Part shown: positions 56,724 through 64,000 of the stretch, piece by piece | Position numbering within the stretch: position 1 is the stretch's first letter | Layout: each line of letters opens with the position of its first letter | The notes under the pieces: generated by a model | What the model was told of the DNA's origin: nothing | Database searches by the model: none | The model's input: only the letters and a program-made list of their open reading frames with translations | NCBI GenBank assembly: GCA_030637515.1 | Contig: DAOWGM010000003.1 | Span: 22,337 to 86,336, forward strand | Source: Bacteroidales bacterium | Lineage (GTDB): Bacteria > Bacteroidota > Bacteroidia > Bacteroidales > UBA12077 | Length of the DNA: 64,000 bases | Reading direction: 5' to 3' | Position numbers and translations under genes: made by a program

Positions 56724-59234
56724 ATGGCTGAAGGAGAAAGAATAGTAAAAATTAATATTGAAGAGGAAATGAAATCGGCTTACATTGATTATTCAATGTC
56801 GGTTATTGTTTCAAGAGCGCTTCCTGATGTGAGGGATGGTTTTAAACCTGTACACAGAAGAGTATTATTTGGAATGTCGGATTTAGGTCTAGCATCAAAT
56901 AAATCACATAAGAAATCTGCAAGAATTGTAGGAGAAGTGCTTGGTAAGTATCATCCACATGGAGATTCATCGGTTTACGAAGCTATGGTTCGTATGGCAC
57001 AACCTTGGTCTTTACGTTATCCACTTGTTGATGGACAAGGTAACTTTGGTTCAGTTGATGGGGATAGCCCTGCAGCAATGCGTTATACTGAAGCAAGACT
57101 TAAAAAAATATCTGAAGAGATCTTAAAAGATCTTGATAAAAATACGGTTGATTTTCAGTTGAATTTTGATGATTCGCTTCAAGAGCCAACTGTTTTACCC
57201 ACTCGTATACCAACTTTATTGGTTAACGGAGCTTCAGGTATAGCTGTAGGTATGGCAACAAATATGGCTCCACATAATCTAAGTGAGGTTATTGATGCTA
57301 CAATTGCATATATTGAAAATAATGAAATTGAAATTTCTGAATTAATGCAATATGTAAAAGGCCCTGATTTCCCAACCGGTGGTATAATTTACGGATATCA
57401 GGGAATAAAGGATGCATTTGAAACAGGACGTGGAAGAATTGTAGTACGCTCAAACTCTGAAATAGAAACAGATTCAAGCGGAAGAGAGAAAATTATAATT
57501 ACCGAGATTCCGTACATGGTAAATAAGGCTGAATTGATTCGTAAAACAGCTGATTTGGTAAATGAAAAGAAAATTGAAGGTATATCCAATATTAATGATG
57601 AATCTGACCGTAACGGAATGCGAATTGTTATTGATGTTCGTAAAGATGCAATCGCAAATGTTATTCTGAATAAACTTTTCAAATATACTCAACTTCAAAC
57701 ATCCTTTAGTGTTAACAATATTGCACTTGTTAAGGGTAGACCAAAAATGCTTAATGTTAAGCAGTTAATTAAGTATTTTGTAGAGCACCGTCACGAGGTT
57801 GTTGTAAGACGAACGCGTTATGAATTAGAACAAGCAGAGAAAAAAGCACATATACTTGAAGGTTTATTAATTGCACTTGATCATTTGGATGAAGTAATTG
57901 CATTAATAAGAGCCTCAAAAACTCCAGATGAAGCTAAAGAAGGATTGATGGAGAAGTTTGAATTGTCAGAAATTCAAGCTAAAGCAATTCTTGAAATGAG
58001 ATTGCAGAAATTAACTGGTTTAGAGAGAGATAAGATTAAAGAAGAGTATGCTGAGCTTATGAAATTAATTGAGTATTTAAAAACAATACTTGATGATGAA
58101 CCTTTAAGAATGAAAATAATTAAAGATGAGCTTATTGAAATTAAGGAAACATACGGCGACGAAAGAAGAACAGATATAGTTCCTGATGAAGGTGAATTTA
58201 ATCCGGAAGATTTTTATGCTGATGAAGATATGGTTGTTACTATTTCTCATTTAGGATATATTAAAAGAACACCGGTTACTGAATTTAGAACGCAGAACCG
58301 TGGAGGTGTAGGAGCAAAGGGAAGTACAACAAGAGATGAAGATTTCCTTGAACATTTGTTTATTGCATCGATGCACAACACCATGCTTTTCTTTACTGAG
58401 AAAGGAAAATGTTTCTGGTTAAAAGTTTATCAGATACCGGAAGGTGCTAAAACCACGAAAGGTAGAGCTATCCAAAATGTTATTAATATTGAACCAGAAG
58501 ATAATGTAAAAGCATTTATAAATGTTCAGAACCTGGATGATAAAGAATACATTGAGAACAATTATATTGTGATGTGTACCAAAAAGGGTATAATCAAAAA
58601 GACTCAATTGGAAGCGTATTCACGTCCACGACAGAATGGTGTAAATGCAATAACCATTAAAGATGGTGACCAATTATTGGAAGCTAAACTTACAAATGGT
58701 ACAAGTAATATTATTATTGCTACTCGTGAAGGTAAAGCTATTCATTTTCCTGAACAGAAAGTCAGATCTATTGGAAGAACTGGAGCAGGAGTAAGGGGAA
58801 TTAGATTAAGCAAGCCAGATGATGAAGTAATTGGAATGGTTTGGGTTGAGGAGTCTGATAGCGAAATACTTGTAGTTTCTGAAAAAGGATTTGGTAAGCG
58901 ATCAAGCATTGATGCATACAGAATAACAAATCGTGGTGGAAAAGGTGTTAAGTCTCTGAATATAACTGAGAAAACGGGTAAAATGATTGCCATTAAGGGT
59001 GTAAACGATGAAATGGACTTAATGATTATTAATCGTTCAGGAATCACTATTAGAATGGCTGTTGCAAATCTTAGAGTTACCGGAAGAGCAACGCAAGGTG
59101 TAAAATTGATTAATCTTAGAAAAGATGATTCAATTGCAGCTGTTACTCAGGTTATGTCGAGAGATGATGAAGTTGAGAATATGACAGAGAACACTGAAGA
59201 AAGTACCGAAATAAATAATAATACTGAAGAATAG
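56724..59234 (+). CDS. gyrA: DNA gyrase subunit A
   Basis: GyrA is the DNA-cutting and resealing subunit of gyrase. The 836-residue protein has catalytic Tyr121 in AMRYTEARL, the winged-helix and coiled-coil core to about 500 and the six-bladed C-terminal DNA-wrapping domain with a GyrA box near [10 protein letters not shown]. In the quinolone region the positions matching E. coli Ser83 and Asp87 are Ser82 and Glu86, the usual susceptible-type pair. The C-terminal tail is acidic ([12 protein letters not shown]). Confidence 0.97.
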   Translation: MAEGERIVKINIEEEMKSAYIDYSMSVIVSRALPDVRDGFKPVHRRVLFGMSDLGLASNKSHKKSARIVGEVLGKYHPHGDSSVYEAMVRMAQPWSLRYPLVDGQGNFGSVDGDSPAAMRYTEARLKKISEEILKDLDKNTVDFQLNFDDSLQEPTVLPTRIPTLLVNGASGIAVGMATNMAPHNLSEVIDATIAYIENNEIEISELMQYVKGPDFPTGGIIYGYQGIKDAFETGRGRIVVRSNSEIETDSSGREKIIITEIPYMVNKAELIRKTADLVNEKKIEGISNINDESDRNGMRIVIDVRKDAIANVILNKLFKYTQLQTSFSVNNIALVKGRPKMLNVKQLIKYFVEHRHEVVVRRTRYELEQAEKKAHILEGLLIALDHLDEVIALIRASKTPDEAKEGLMEKFELSEIQAKAILEMRLQKLTGLERDKIKEEYAELMKLIEYLKTILDDEPLRMKIIKDELIEIKETYGDERRTDIVPDEGEFNPEDFYADEDMVVTISHLGYIKRTPVTEFRTQNRGGVGAKGSTTRDEDFLEHLFIASMHNTMLFFTEKGKCFWLKVYQIPEGAKTTKGRAIQNVINIEPEDNVKAFINVQNLDDKEYIENNYIVMCTKKGIIKKTQLEAYSRPRQNGVNAITIKDGDQLLEAKLTNGTSNIIIATREGKAIHFPEQKVRSIGRTGAGVRGIRLSKPDDEVIGMVWVEESDSEILVVSEKGFGKRSSIDAYRITNRGGKGVKSLNITEKTGKMIAIKGVNDEMDLMIINRSGITIRMAVANLRVTGRATQGVKLINLRKDDSIAAVTQVMSRDDEVENMTENTEESTEINNNTEE

Positions 59235-59315
59235 ATTTAATTTTCGGTATAAAATTTGTCATAGTATAAATAAATTATATTTTTGAAAAAAAAATAAACC
59301 TAAATTTTTAACATT

Positions 59316-60485
59316 ATGAAGATAAATAAATTTAATGCGACATTGATATCGTTGGTGTTAGCTTTGTTTTTAATGGCCGGAAATGTTCAGGCTCAAAAGA
59401 AGTTTGTTAATAAAGCTGTGTCATGGGCAGAAAAGGGAGAAAACCTTGATACTGCAATGGTTTTATTGGACATGGCACTTGAAAATGAAAAGACAAAAGA
59501 CTGGGCTAAAACATATTATGCACGTGGTCTTGTTTTTAAAGCTGTTTTTTCAACTGAAAATGAAGAATTTAAGAGTTTAAGTGAAGAACCGTTGATAGAT
59601 GCAATGGATAATTTTAAAAAGGCATTAGTTTCGAATGGAGTAGCAGCAATTGAAACATATATTCATTTTTCCATGGCTGAATTACCTGAGCCTATTTATA
59701 ATTTAGCTATTGAATCTTATGAAAATAAAGATTTTAAAAGAGCATTTATGTATTTTAAAGAAACATTTGAGCTTAAATAATTGGATTTGTTTGGAGCTAC
59801 AATTGATACAGCGTTACTTTACAATACAGCTCTTATGGCTCAATTAGGGGAGGATTATGAGAATGCTATTAAGTACTATAATCAAGCGATTGGTTATAAC
59901 TACGGTGGAGGTGAAACTTATGCGTACCTGGCTGATATTTATAAAACACAAGGAGATTCAGAAAGTTACTTACAAACATTAAAAGATGGCTTCGAAAAAT
60001 ATCCTGGAACTCAAGCAGTTCTTGGTAGTTTAATTAATTACTATATATTTGAATCAGAGAACTCAGGAGATGCATTAACTTATTTAGATTATGCGATCGA
60101 AACTGATCCAAATAACGCATTTTTCTATTCAGGAAAAGCAATGGTTTATGATAAATTAGGACAACCTGAAGAAGCCATCAAGATGTATAAAAAGTCAATT
60201 GAAATAAATCCTGATTTAGTAGAAGCTTATTTTAATTTAGGCGTGATATATTTTAATGAAGGTGTTGAGCTTTCTGATAAAGCTGTAGAAATTAAGGACA
60301 ACAACAAGTATGAGATAGCCAAAGTAGAAGCTGATAATAAATTTAAAGAAGCATTACCTTATTTAGAGAAAGCTTTTGAGTATCAGCAGGACGATACAAA
60401 TATTGGTAAAACTTTAAGAACACTTTACTATCGTTTACAAATGACTGAAAAGTACGAAGAGATAACAAAAAAATTAGAGGAATAA
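59316..60485 (+). pseudogene. Secreted TPR protein interrupted by in-frame TAA
   Basis: The first part (ATG 59316, 154 residues, signal peptide to VQAQ) ends at TAA 59778-59780. The same frame then runs 234 codons to 60485. The join (YFKETFELK-stop-LDLFGATIDTALLYN) reads as one TPR-linker-TPR protein of about 389 residues. The second part contains typical TPR units (ALTYLDYAIETDPNNAFFY, VEAYFNLGVIYFNEG). No frameshift is present. A single-base change to TAA from CAA, AAA or GAA would explain it. Restart at TTG 59781 is possible but would leave an unexported fragment. Confidence 0.8.
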
Positions 60486-60493
60486 TATAATAG

Positions 60494-60524
60494 AGCAGGG
60501 AGATCTCATAAAGACTCCCTGTTT
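60494..60524 (+). terminator. Terminator after the TPR gene
   Basis: CAGGGAG (60496-60502) pairs with CTCCCTG (60515-60521) and is followed by TTTATTT. It marks the end of the TPR transcription unit and the left edge of the hairpin island. Confidence 0.65.
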
Positions 60525-60533
60525 ATTTAAATA

Positions 60534-60549
60534 TTCTATTTAACATAAT
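60534..60549 (+). repeat. 16-bp direct repeat, left copy
   Basis: TTCTATTTAACATAAT is found here and again at 61580-61595, bounding the gene-free island. Confidence 0.75.
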
Positions 60550-60597
60550 ATAAATTATAGGACAAATATAGCAAAATCCGTAATACTGCGTATTTAG

Positions 60598-60649
60598 CAT
60601 AAAATCAGATATCGGTCAACTTGTTGGACTATATCGGTTTGATTTTATG
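60598..60649. repeat. Hairpin with 10-bp stem
   Basis: CATAAAATCA (60598-60607) pairs with TGATTTTATG (60640-60649). The loop contains ATATCGGT twice. Confidence 0.5.
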
Positions 60650-60712
60650 TTAACGCAATTTGCGGCTCTACTATAAATACAAAGTGTTTATCTTTTTGTG
60701 ACTTATGCCTTC

Positions 60713-60753
60713 CCACAACCTGGCCTCAAACAGTTCAACAACTGTTTGCCCTG
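60713..60753 (+). repeat. CCTGGC-hairpin-GCCCT element, copy A
   Basis: Left flank CACAACCTGGCCT, stem CAAACAGTT (60727-60735) with AACTGTTTG (60740-60748), right flank CCCTG. Copies B and C have the same flanks with different, fully paired stems. Confidence 0.65.
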
Positions 60754-60780
60754 TCAGCTATAATAATATTAAGTCTCCAT

Positions 60781-60796
60781 CCCGATAGCTATCGGG
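60781..60796. repeat. Palindrome CCCGATAGCTATCGGG
   Basis: A perfect 16-bp palindrome. A near copy (one mismatch) is inside rnpB at 30249-30264. I recall this word as common in Bacteroidota intergenic DNA. Confidence 0.7.
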
Positions 60797-61147
60797 ATTT
60801 CGCCCTTCGAGTAAATAGAATGTTCTTCGAGTTTACTTTATTCGGGTAATTATACAAAAATGGTTCTAATATGCGATTGTCAACGACTTAATTACTCTTT
60901 TAGGTGTTGACGAGTGCTTCGCAGTTCTAAGGCGGTTATTCTTAAGGAAATTTAACTTCCGAAGCATTGTCCTATAATTGGCTACGCCGAGCTCCACTTC
61001 GTTTCGGTTAGTCATTATTTTAAATAGCCGCTTCGGCTGAGCCCAAAATTGTTTTACAAAATCTTTTGATTAGAAAATTACAAAAGAATTTTTTAGGCAC
61101 AATTTCAAATGCTTGGCAAACGCTCTTCCAATTATTAATTTCCGTCG

Positions 61148-61186
61148 CACAACCTGGCTCAAATATCCACTGGATATTTGCCCTCC
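61148..61186 (+). repeat. CCTGGC-hairpin-GCCCT element, copy B
   Basis: Left flank CACAACCTGGCT, stem CAAATATCCA (61160-61169) with TGGATATTTG (61171-61180), right flank CCCTCC. Confidence 0.65.
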
Positions 61187-61365
61187 AACGCACAAGAAAA
61201 ATTCTTTGCTTACGTTCAACATAAGTTAACACATGTTTTTCCGAACGCACTTTGTTATATTCATTTTTGCCTTGATGCAAAAACGAACCAACTTAGTGAT
61301 CCCGGTGAATATCGGGAGAACGATCTCACGAGCCATTTTTGGCGAGTAACTGATCAAGGCTCCCG

Positions 61366-61404
61366 CACAGCCTGGCTCAGTTGTCTAGTAGACAACTGCC
61401 CTTC
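61366..61404 (+). repeat. CCTGGC-hairpin-GCCCT element, copy C
   Basis: Left flank CACAGCCTGGCT, stem CAGTTGTCT (61378-61386) with AGACAACTG (61390-61398), right flank CCCTTC. Confidence 0.65.
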
Positions 61405-61579
61405 TAAAACTACTGAATAGCTTCCTTCACGCATTACAAGCCGTTTTAGTTGAAATATTGGGTTCTATGGTTAATTAGAAGCCTAAAACTGTGCAAAGCT
61501 TACCAGACCTAACGCACGTAAGCTTTTCCTTGTTTTAAGACAAAATTATTAAGATGCCACAGAAAGCCTTGAGTTGACT

Positions 61580-61595
61580 TTCTATTTAACATAAT
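61580..61595 (+). repeat. 16-bp direct repeat, right copy
   Basis: Second copy of TTCTATTTAACATAAT. It ends 2 bp before the sugar transferase stop codon. Confidence 0.75.
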
Positions 61596-61597
61596 GG

Positions 61598-62194
61598 TTA
61601 CAATACCCTTTTAAAACTTATTCTTTGTTTATTGAGATTTGGATTTAAATCAATCTTTTTACTTTTAAAAAGGTACTTTACAGTTGTTAGTATAATTTTC
61701 AAGTTATATTGAAAAGATCTTTTATTTACATATAAATTGTCAAGTTTGATTTGTAAATGCTTGTCTAATTGTCCTTTTTTTAATAACCATATTTGTGATA
61801 GACAAGTATTTCCAGGTAAAACCTTACATCTTGTTTCATAATCCAGTCCATCAAGTAGCACTATTGGTAAAGCTCTTGGACCGACGAAACTCATTTTTCC
61901 AATTAAGATTAAAAAAAGCTCTGGTAACTCATCTAAATGATATTTTCTAATGAATCTTCCAAATCTATTTATGCGATCTTGTTCAAAGAATACCCTACCC
62001 AATTCAGGTCCAGACTTCATGGATTTATACTTGAAATGAGTATACGCCTTTTTTCCTTTTCCTATTCTTTTTGATATATATATTGGTGGAAACTCAATAA
62101 AAATAGAACACAGAAGTAGTAATAAAAACATTACTGGAAGTAATACTATTATAAGCAATAATGAAAAGATTATATCAAAAATTCTAATTGCCAT
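61598..62194 (-). CDS. Polyprenyl-phosphate sugar-1-phosphate transferase (PglC-like)
   Basis: This 198-residue monotopic phosphoglycosyl transferase moves a sugar phosphate from a UDP-sugar to undecaprenyl phosphate, the first step of a surface glycan. A hydrophobic N-terminal segment (about 8-32) is the re-entrant anchor. The catalytic Asp-Glu pair is D88-E89 in KYHLDELPE. Also present are FKYKSMKSG and GKMSFVGPRALP; the usual ...GPRPE has changed to GPRALP. It overlaps the MurD-like gene by 11 bp. The sugar is unknown. Confidence 0.88.
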   Translation of the reverse strand: MAIRIFDIIFSLLLIIVLLPVMFLLLLLCSIFIEFPPIYISKRIGKGKKAYTHFKYKSMKSGPELGRVFFEQDRINRFGRFIRKYHLDELPELFLILIGKMSFVGPRALPIVLLDGLDYETRCKVLPGNTCLSQIWLLKKGQLDKHLQIKLDNLYVNKRSFQYNLKIILTTVKYLFKSKKIDLNPNLNKQRISFKRVL

Positions 62195-63626
62195 AAATTA
62201 TCTCATTAATATACTGCTTGAATAATTTACCTCTTTCAAACATATCAGTAAAATATGGTGCACCGCTACATCCAGAAGAAAGTAATAAAGTTCCTTTATC
62301 CATAACAGCTTGCTTATACCCTATTTTAGTTGCTTCTTTTAATGAATCAACAAATGTATAGTTGTTATATTTTAAATTACATAGTAATCTTGATATTAGT
62401 TCAGATGTACTATCATTTTGAAATAGAATTACATGTATCTTATTGATTACTATTTTTTCTGCCAGCTTTTCAAAGGATAAGTTTTTGTGTCCTCCACCGC
62501 CTAATATAAGCGAAACTGGCAGTTTACGGCATGAATCTAAAGCAAATACAACTGATTCTGGAGTTGATGCTGCGGAATCATTGATTACTGTTGCCTTTGA
62601 ATTAGTTTTGAGTAATTCAAACCGATGTTCTAAACCATTAAATGAATTTAACGCCTTTGATAATTTATTTTCATCTATCACTATACTGCTATAATATTCA
62701 TTTAGATAAATATATGCAATACAAATACTAGCAATAACAAGTTCAAAATGATGAGATATTAGTAACTTAGGATTAAGTTGATTAATTGAAACTAATTGAA
62801 TTTGAGCTTTATCCTGGATCATTGTAATAAATCCGTTTTTCAAACAACATAAAGCGAAACATTCAGGTAATTTATTTTCATCTAATTCATCACTTGTAAA
62901 TAGTATTTTTTTTGAATTTGATTGTAAACTGGCTAACTTATCGTCTTTTATTGGTAAAATGCAGTAATCATTTCTACTTTGGTGTTTTAGAATATTTCTT
63001 TTGTCTTCAAAATAATCATCTATACTATTGTAATGATTAAGATGATCGTCAAAGAAATTGAGCCAACATGCTATATTCGGAGATTTTTTATGTTTGTTCA
63101 ATTCTCTAAGTTGCCATGAAGATAATTCAAGTACGAAATCATGTTCTTTTCCTAAATAACCTAAAGGAGAAACGCAGTTATTACCAGCTGCAACACTTTT
63201 TACTCCAAAGAATGATAATAAATGACTTGTTAAACTTGTTGTATAGCTTTTTCCCTTAGTTCCAGTGATACCAATATTTGGTTGGCTATTTAATTCTGAG
63301 AAAATGCCGATTGGACATTCAACAGTTTTGTTATTCTTTAATGCAATCTGTATATACTTATTTGAATCTTTTATTCCAGGATTCTTGATAATAATATCAT
63401 GTTGTTGAAAATCAGACTCCTTATGTTCTCCTAAAACTAAAGCTTTTGGAATTTCATGAATTAATTTTAAAGATTCCTTTAATGATTCTTCATCTTTAAG
63501 ATCTGTGATGGTTATTTTAGCACCATGTTCATAAGCAAATTTAGCAGATTCAATTCCACCACCTTTTGTACCTAATCCCATGATTAGTACTTTTTTATTT
63601 TTAAAATCTGATAAAGACTTAATCAT
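62184..63626 (-). CDS. MurD-like Mur ligase, probably not the cell-wall MurD
   Basis: Start ATG 63626 (the frame opens at TTG 63629) gives 480 residues. The three-domain Mur layout is clear: an N-terminal Rossmann-like domain (KKVLIMGLGTKGGG), the ATP P-loop GTKGKS at 122-127, LELSSWQLRE, FFDDHLNHY with EDKRNIL (carbamylated-Lys region) and a C-terminal domain (LILGGGGHKNL). The MurD motif NDSKATN is here NDSAAST, with Ala352 in place of the Lys at position 319 of E. coli, a residue I recall at the D-Glu/UMA site. It lies between a SPASM protein and a sugar transferase, not in a dcw cluster. A different acceptor or amino acid is likely. Confidence 0.75.
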   Translation of the reverse strand: MIKSLSDFKNKKVLIMGLGTKGGGIESAKFAYEHGAKITITDLKDEESLKESLKLIHEIPKALVLGEHKESDFQQHDIIIKNPGIKDSNKYIQIALKNNKTVECPIGIFSELNSQPNIGITGTKGKSYTTSLTSHLLSFFGVKSVAAGNNCVSPLGYLGKEHDFVLELSSWQLRELNKHKKSPNIACWLNFFDDHLNHYNSIDDYFEDKRNILKHQSRNDYCILPIKDDKLASLQSNSKKILFTSDELDENKLPECFALCCLKNGFITMIQDKAQIQLVSINQLNPKLLISHHFELVIASICIAYIYLNEYYSSIVIDENKLSKALNSFNGLEHRFELLKTNSKATVINDSAASTPESVVFALDSCRKLPVSLILGGGGHKNLSFEKLAEKIVINKIHVILFQNDSTSELISRLLCNLKYNNYTFVDSLKEATKIGYKQAVMDKGTLLLSSGCSGAPYFTDMFERGKLFKQYINEIIYGN

Positions 63627-63633
63627 CAAAAAC

Positions 63634-64000
63634 TTAAATTACACCAAATAAAATCTTATCAAATGAATTAATTGAACGATATTTACTTAACCCATTTGAA
63701 TATAATTGAAATATTTTCTTGCCTAATTGCTTATTATCTTCTGAATAACACTCGTTTGCAACACACTTTCCACATGATACAGTATTAAAATCGGTACTTT
63801 CATTAAAATACTCTGCTTCTATTCTACCAACAAATCTTTGACATGCATATATTTTCTTATCACTTGAAATTAATATTGTTTTTTCACCTGCATTGCACAT
63901 AAATTTAGGATTTTCCAACCCAAGAAGTAAGCGATGATGACCGCCAATTAGTATCTAATTTTGTTTGGCCAACTTATATGATTCTTCTATTAATTTAAAC
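63634..64000 (-). pseudogene. C-terminal part of a radical SAM/SPASM protein, with in-frame TAG (runs off window)
   Basis: The frame reads from the window edge (FKLIEESYKLAKQN), meets TAG at 63955-63957, then continues (ILIGGHHRLLLGLENPKF) to TAA 63634. The last part has a SPASM-like Cys pattern: CNAGEKTILISSDKKIYAC then CGKCVANEC, which binds an auxiliary 4Fe-4S cluster. SPASM proteins often modify peptides. The stop lies before the SPASM Cys. The radical SAM core would lie beyond the window. It is 7 bp upstream of the MurD-like gene. Gene loss, a sequencing error or a fused neighbour are all possible. Confidence 0.6.

Larger units (their letters stand above)
60553..60979. repeat. Segment bounded by 13-bp inverted repeats (MITE-like)
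   Basis: AATTATAGGACAA (60553-60565) is the exact reverse complement of TTGTCCTATAATT (60967-60979). The 427-bp unit has no gene and no clear target-site duplication at its ends. Confidence 0.5.
60534..61597. other. Gene-free, hairpin-dense intergenic island
   Basis: About 1.06 kb without a credible gene. It holds three copies of a CCTGGC-hairpin-GCCCT element, the 16-bp palindrome at 60781, an inverted-repeat pair (60553 with 60967) and several small hairpins: 60598-60649, 61024-61036 (AGCCG with CGGCT), 61264-61283 (TTTTTGC with GCAAAAA), 61300-61317 (TCCCG with CGGGA) and 61499-61525 (AGCTTAC with GTAAGCT). Small open frames here on both strands lack any recognisable protein. It is a repeat mosaic or a set of structured RNA/DNA elements. 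Confidence 0.7.

Noticed and set aside
60713..61404. CRISPR array
   Set aside because: Only three copies at irregular distances, with the variable part being a self-paired stem rather than a spacer; no cas genes.
61020..61420. Open frames of 86 (minus) and 80 (plus) codons in the hairpin island
   Set aside because: They cross the repeat elements, have no recognisable motifs and odd composition (Cys, Trp and Arg rich), and lack promoters.
60534..61597. Integron attC array
   Set aside because: ATTTAAC in the bounding repeat resembles an R'' core, but no matching GTTRRRY partner at the proper distance, no cassette genes and no integrase were seen.
23623..63957. Recoding of a stop codon (TGA as Trp or Sec, or TAG as Gln or Pyl)
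   Set aside because: The three internal stops are of three different types, and all three types end normal genes in the window. No SECIS-like structure was evident after the TGA.
1..64000. tRNA, rRNA, riboswitch, prophage or insertion sequence with transposase
   Set aside because: I looked on both strands and found no convincing cloverleaf, rRNA block, known riboswitch core or transposase-like protein. A tRNAscan or Rfam run could find something I missed.

Overview
The window is AT-rich chromosomal DNA that reads as a member of the Bacteroidota, most likely a fermentative, largely anaerobic member near the Bacteroidales or Marinilabiliales. The evidence is several families I know mainly from that phylum (DUF4295 after L28/L33, DUF2027-Smr, DUF6588, DUF6340, PorT-like barrels), the -7 promoter word TAnnTTTG before many genes, few Shine-Dalgarno sites, and an acetate plus butyrate kinase cluster. 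No tRNA, rRNA, CRISPR array, transposase or prophage was seen. Placement below phylum is inference.

Layout. 1-6.5 kb: tail of an unknown gene, ffh, folD, a large lipoprotein with a GH84/GH20-like core and a TPR protein. 6.5-13 kb: a structured intergenic stretch, a DUF368 (PopT-type) carrier overlapping aroE, then pta-ackA-ptb-buk, which turns acetyl-CoA and butyryl-CoA into acids and ATP. 13-20 kb: an SDR enzyme, a small barrel protein, a lone receiver, sucD without sucC, a fused FAD/Fe-S dehydrogenase and a chemotaxis receptor. 20-31 kb: a C69 dipeptidase, a threonine aldolase, a YhhN gene broken by an in-frame stop, a PurF-like protein without the N-terminal cysteine, ygiQ, queA, a DUF2027-Smr protein, RNase P RNA and slyD. 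31-46 kb: envelope and signalling genes (PorT-like barrel, serine hydrolase, cNMP-binding kinase, TolA-like coiled coil, START-like protein, TPR hybrid kinase, dCache-GAF-PAS sensor), with kdsA, rarA, a DUF6588 barrel and fabG. 46-60.5 kb: housekeeping genes (Ste24-like protease, cinA, rpmB-rpmG-DUF4295-ftsY-rimO, tpx, clpC, gyrA) and a TPR gene split by an in-frame stop.

60.5-64 kb differs. A gene-free 1.1 kb island is packed with hairpins, including three copies of one element whose flanks are conserved while the stem sequence varies with pairing kept. It is bounded by a 16-bp direct repeat. Next to it, on the minus strand, is a tight three-gene run: the end of a radical SAM/SPASM protein, a MurD-like ligase and a PglC-like sugar-phosphate transferase. 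I read this as the edge of an accessory surface-glycan or peptide-ligation locus that continues past the window.

Three otherwise well-kept reading frames (YhhN, TPR, SPASM) each carry one in-frame stop (TGA, TAA and TAG) with no frameshift. This may be pseudogenisation or sequence error and should be settled before these genes are interpreted.
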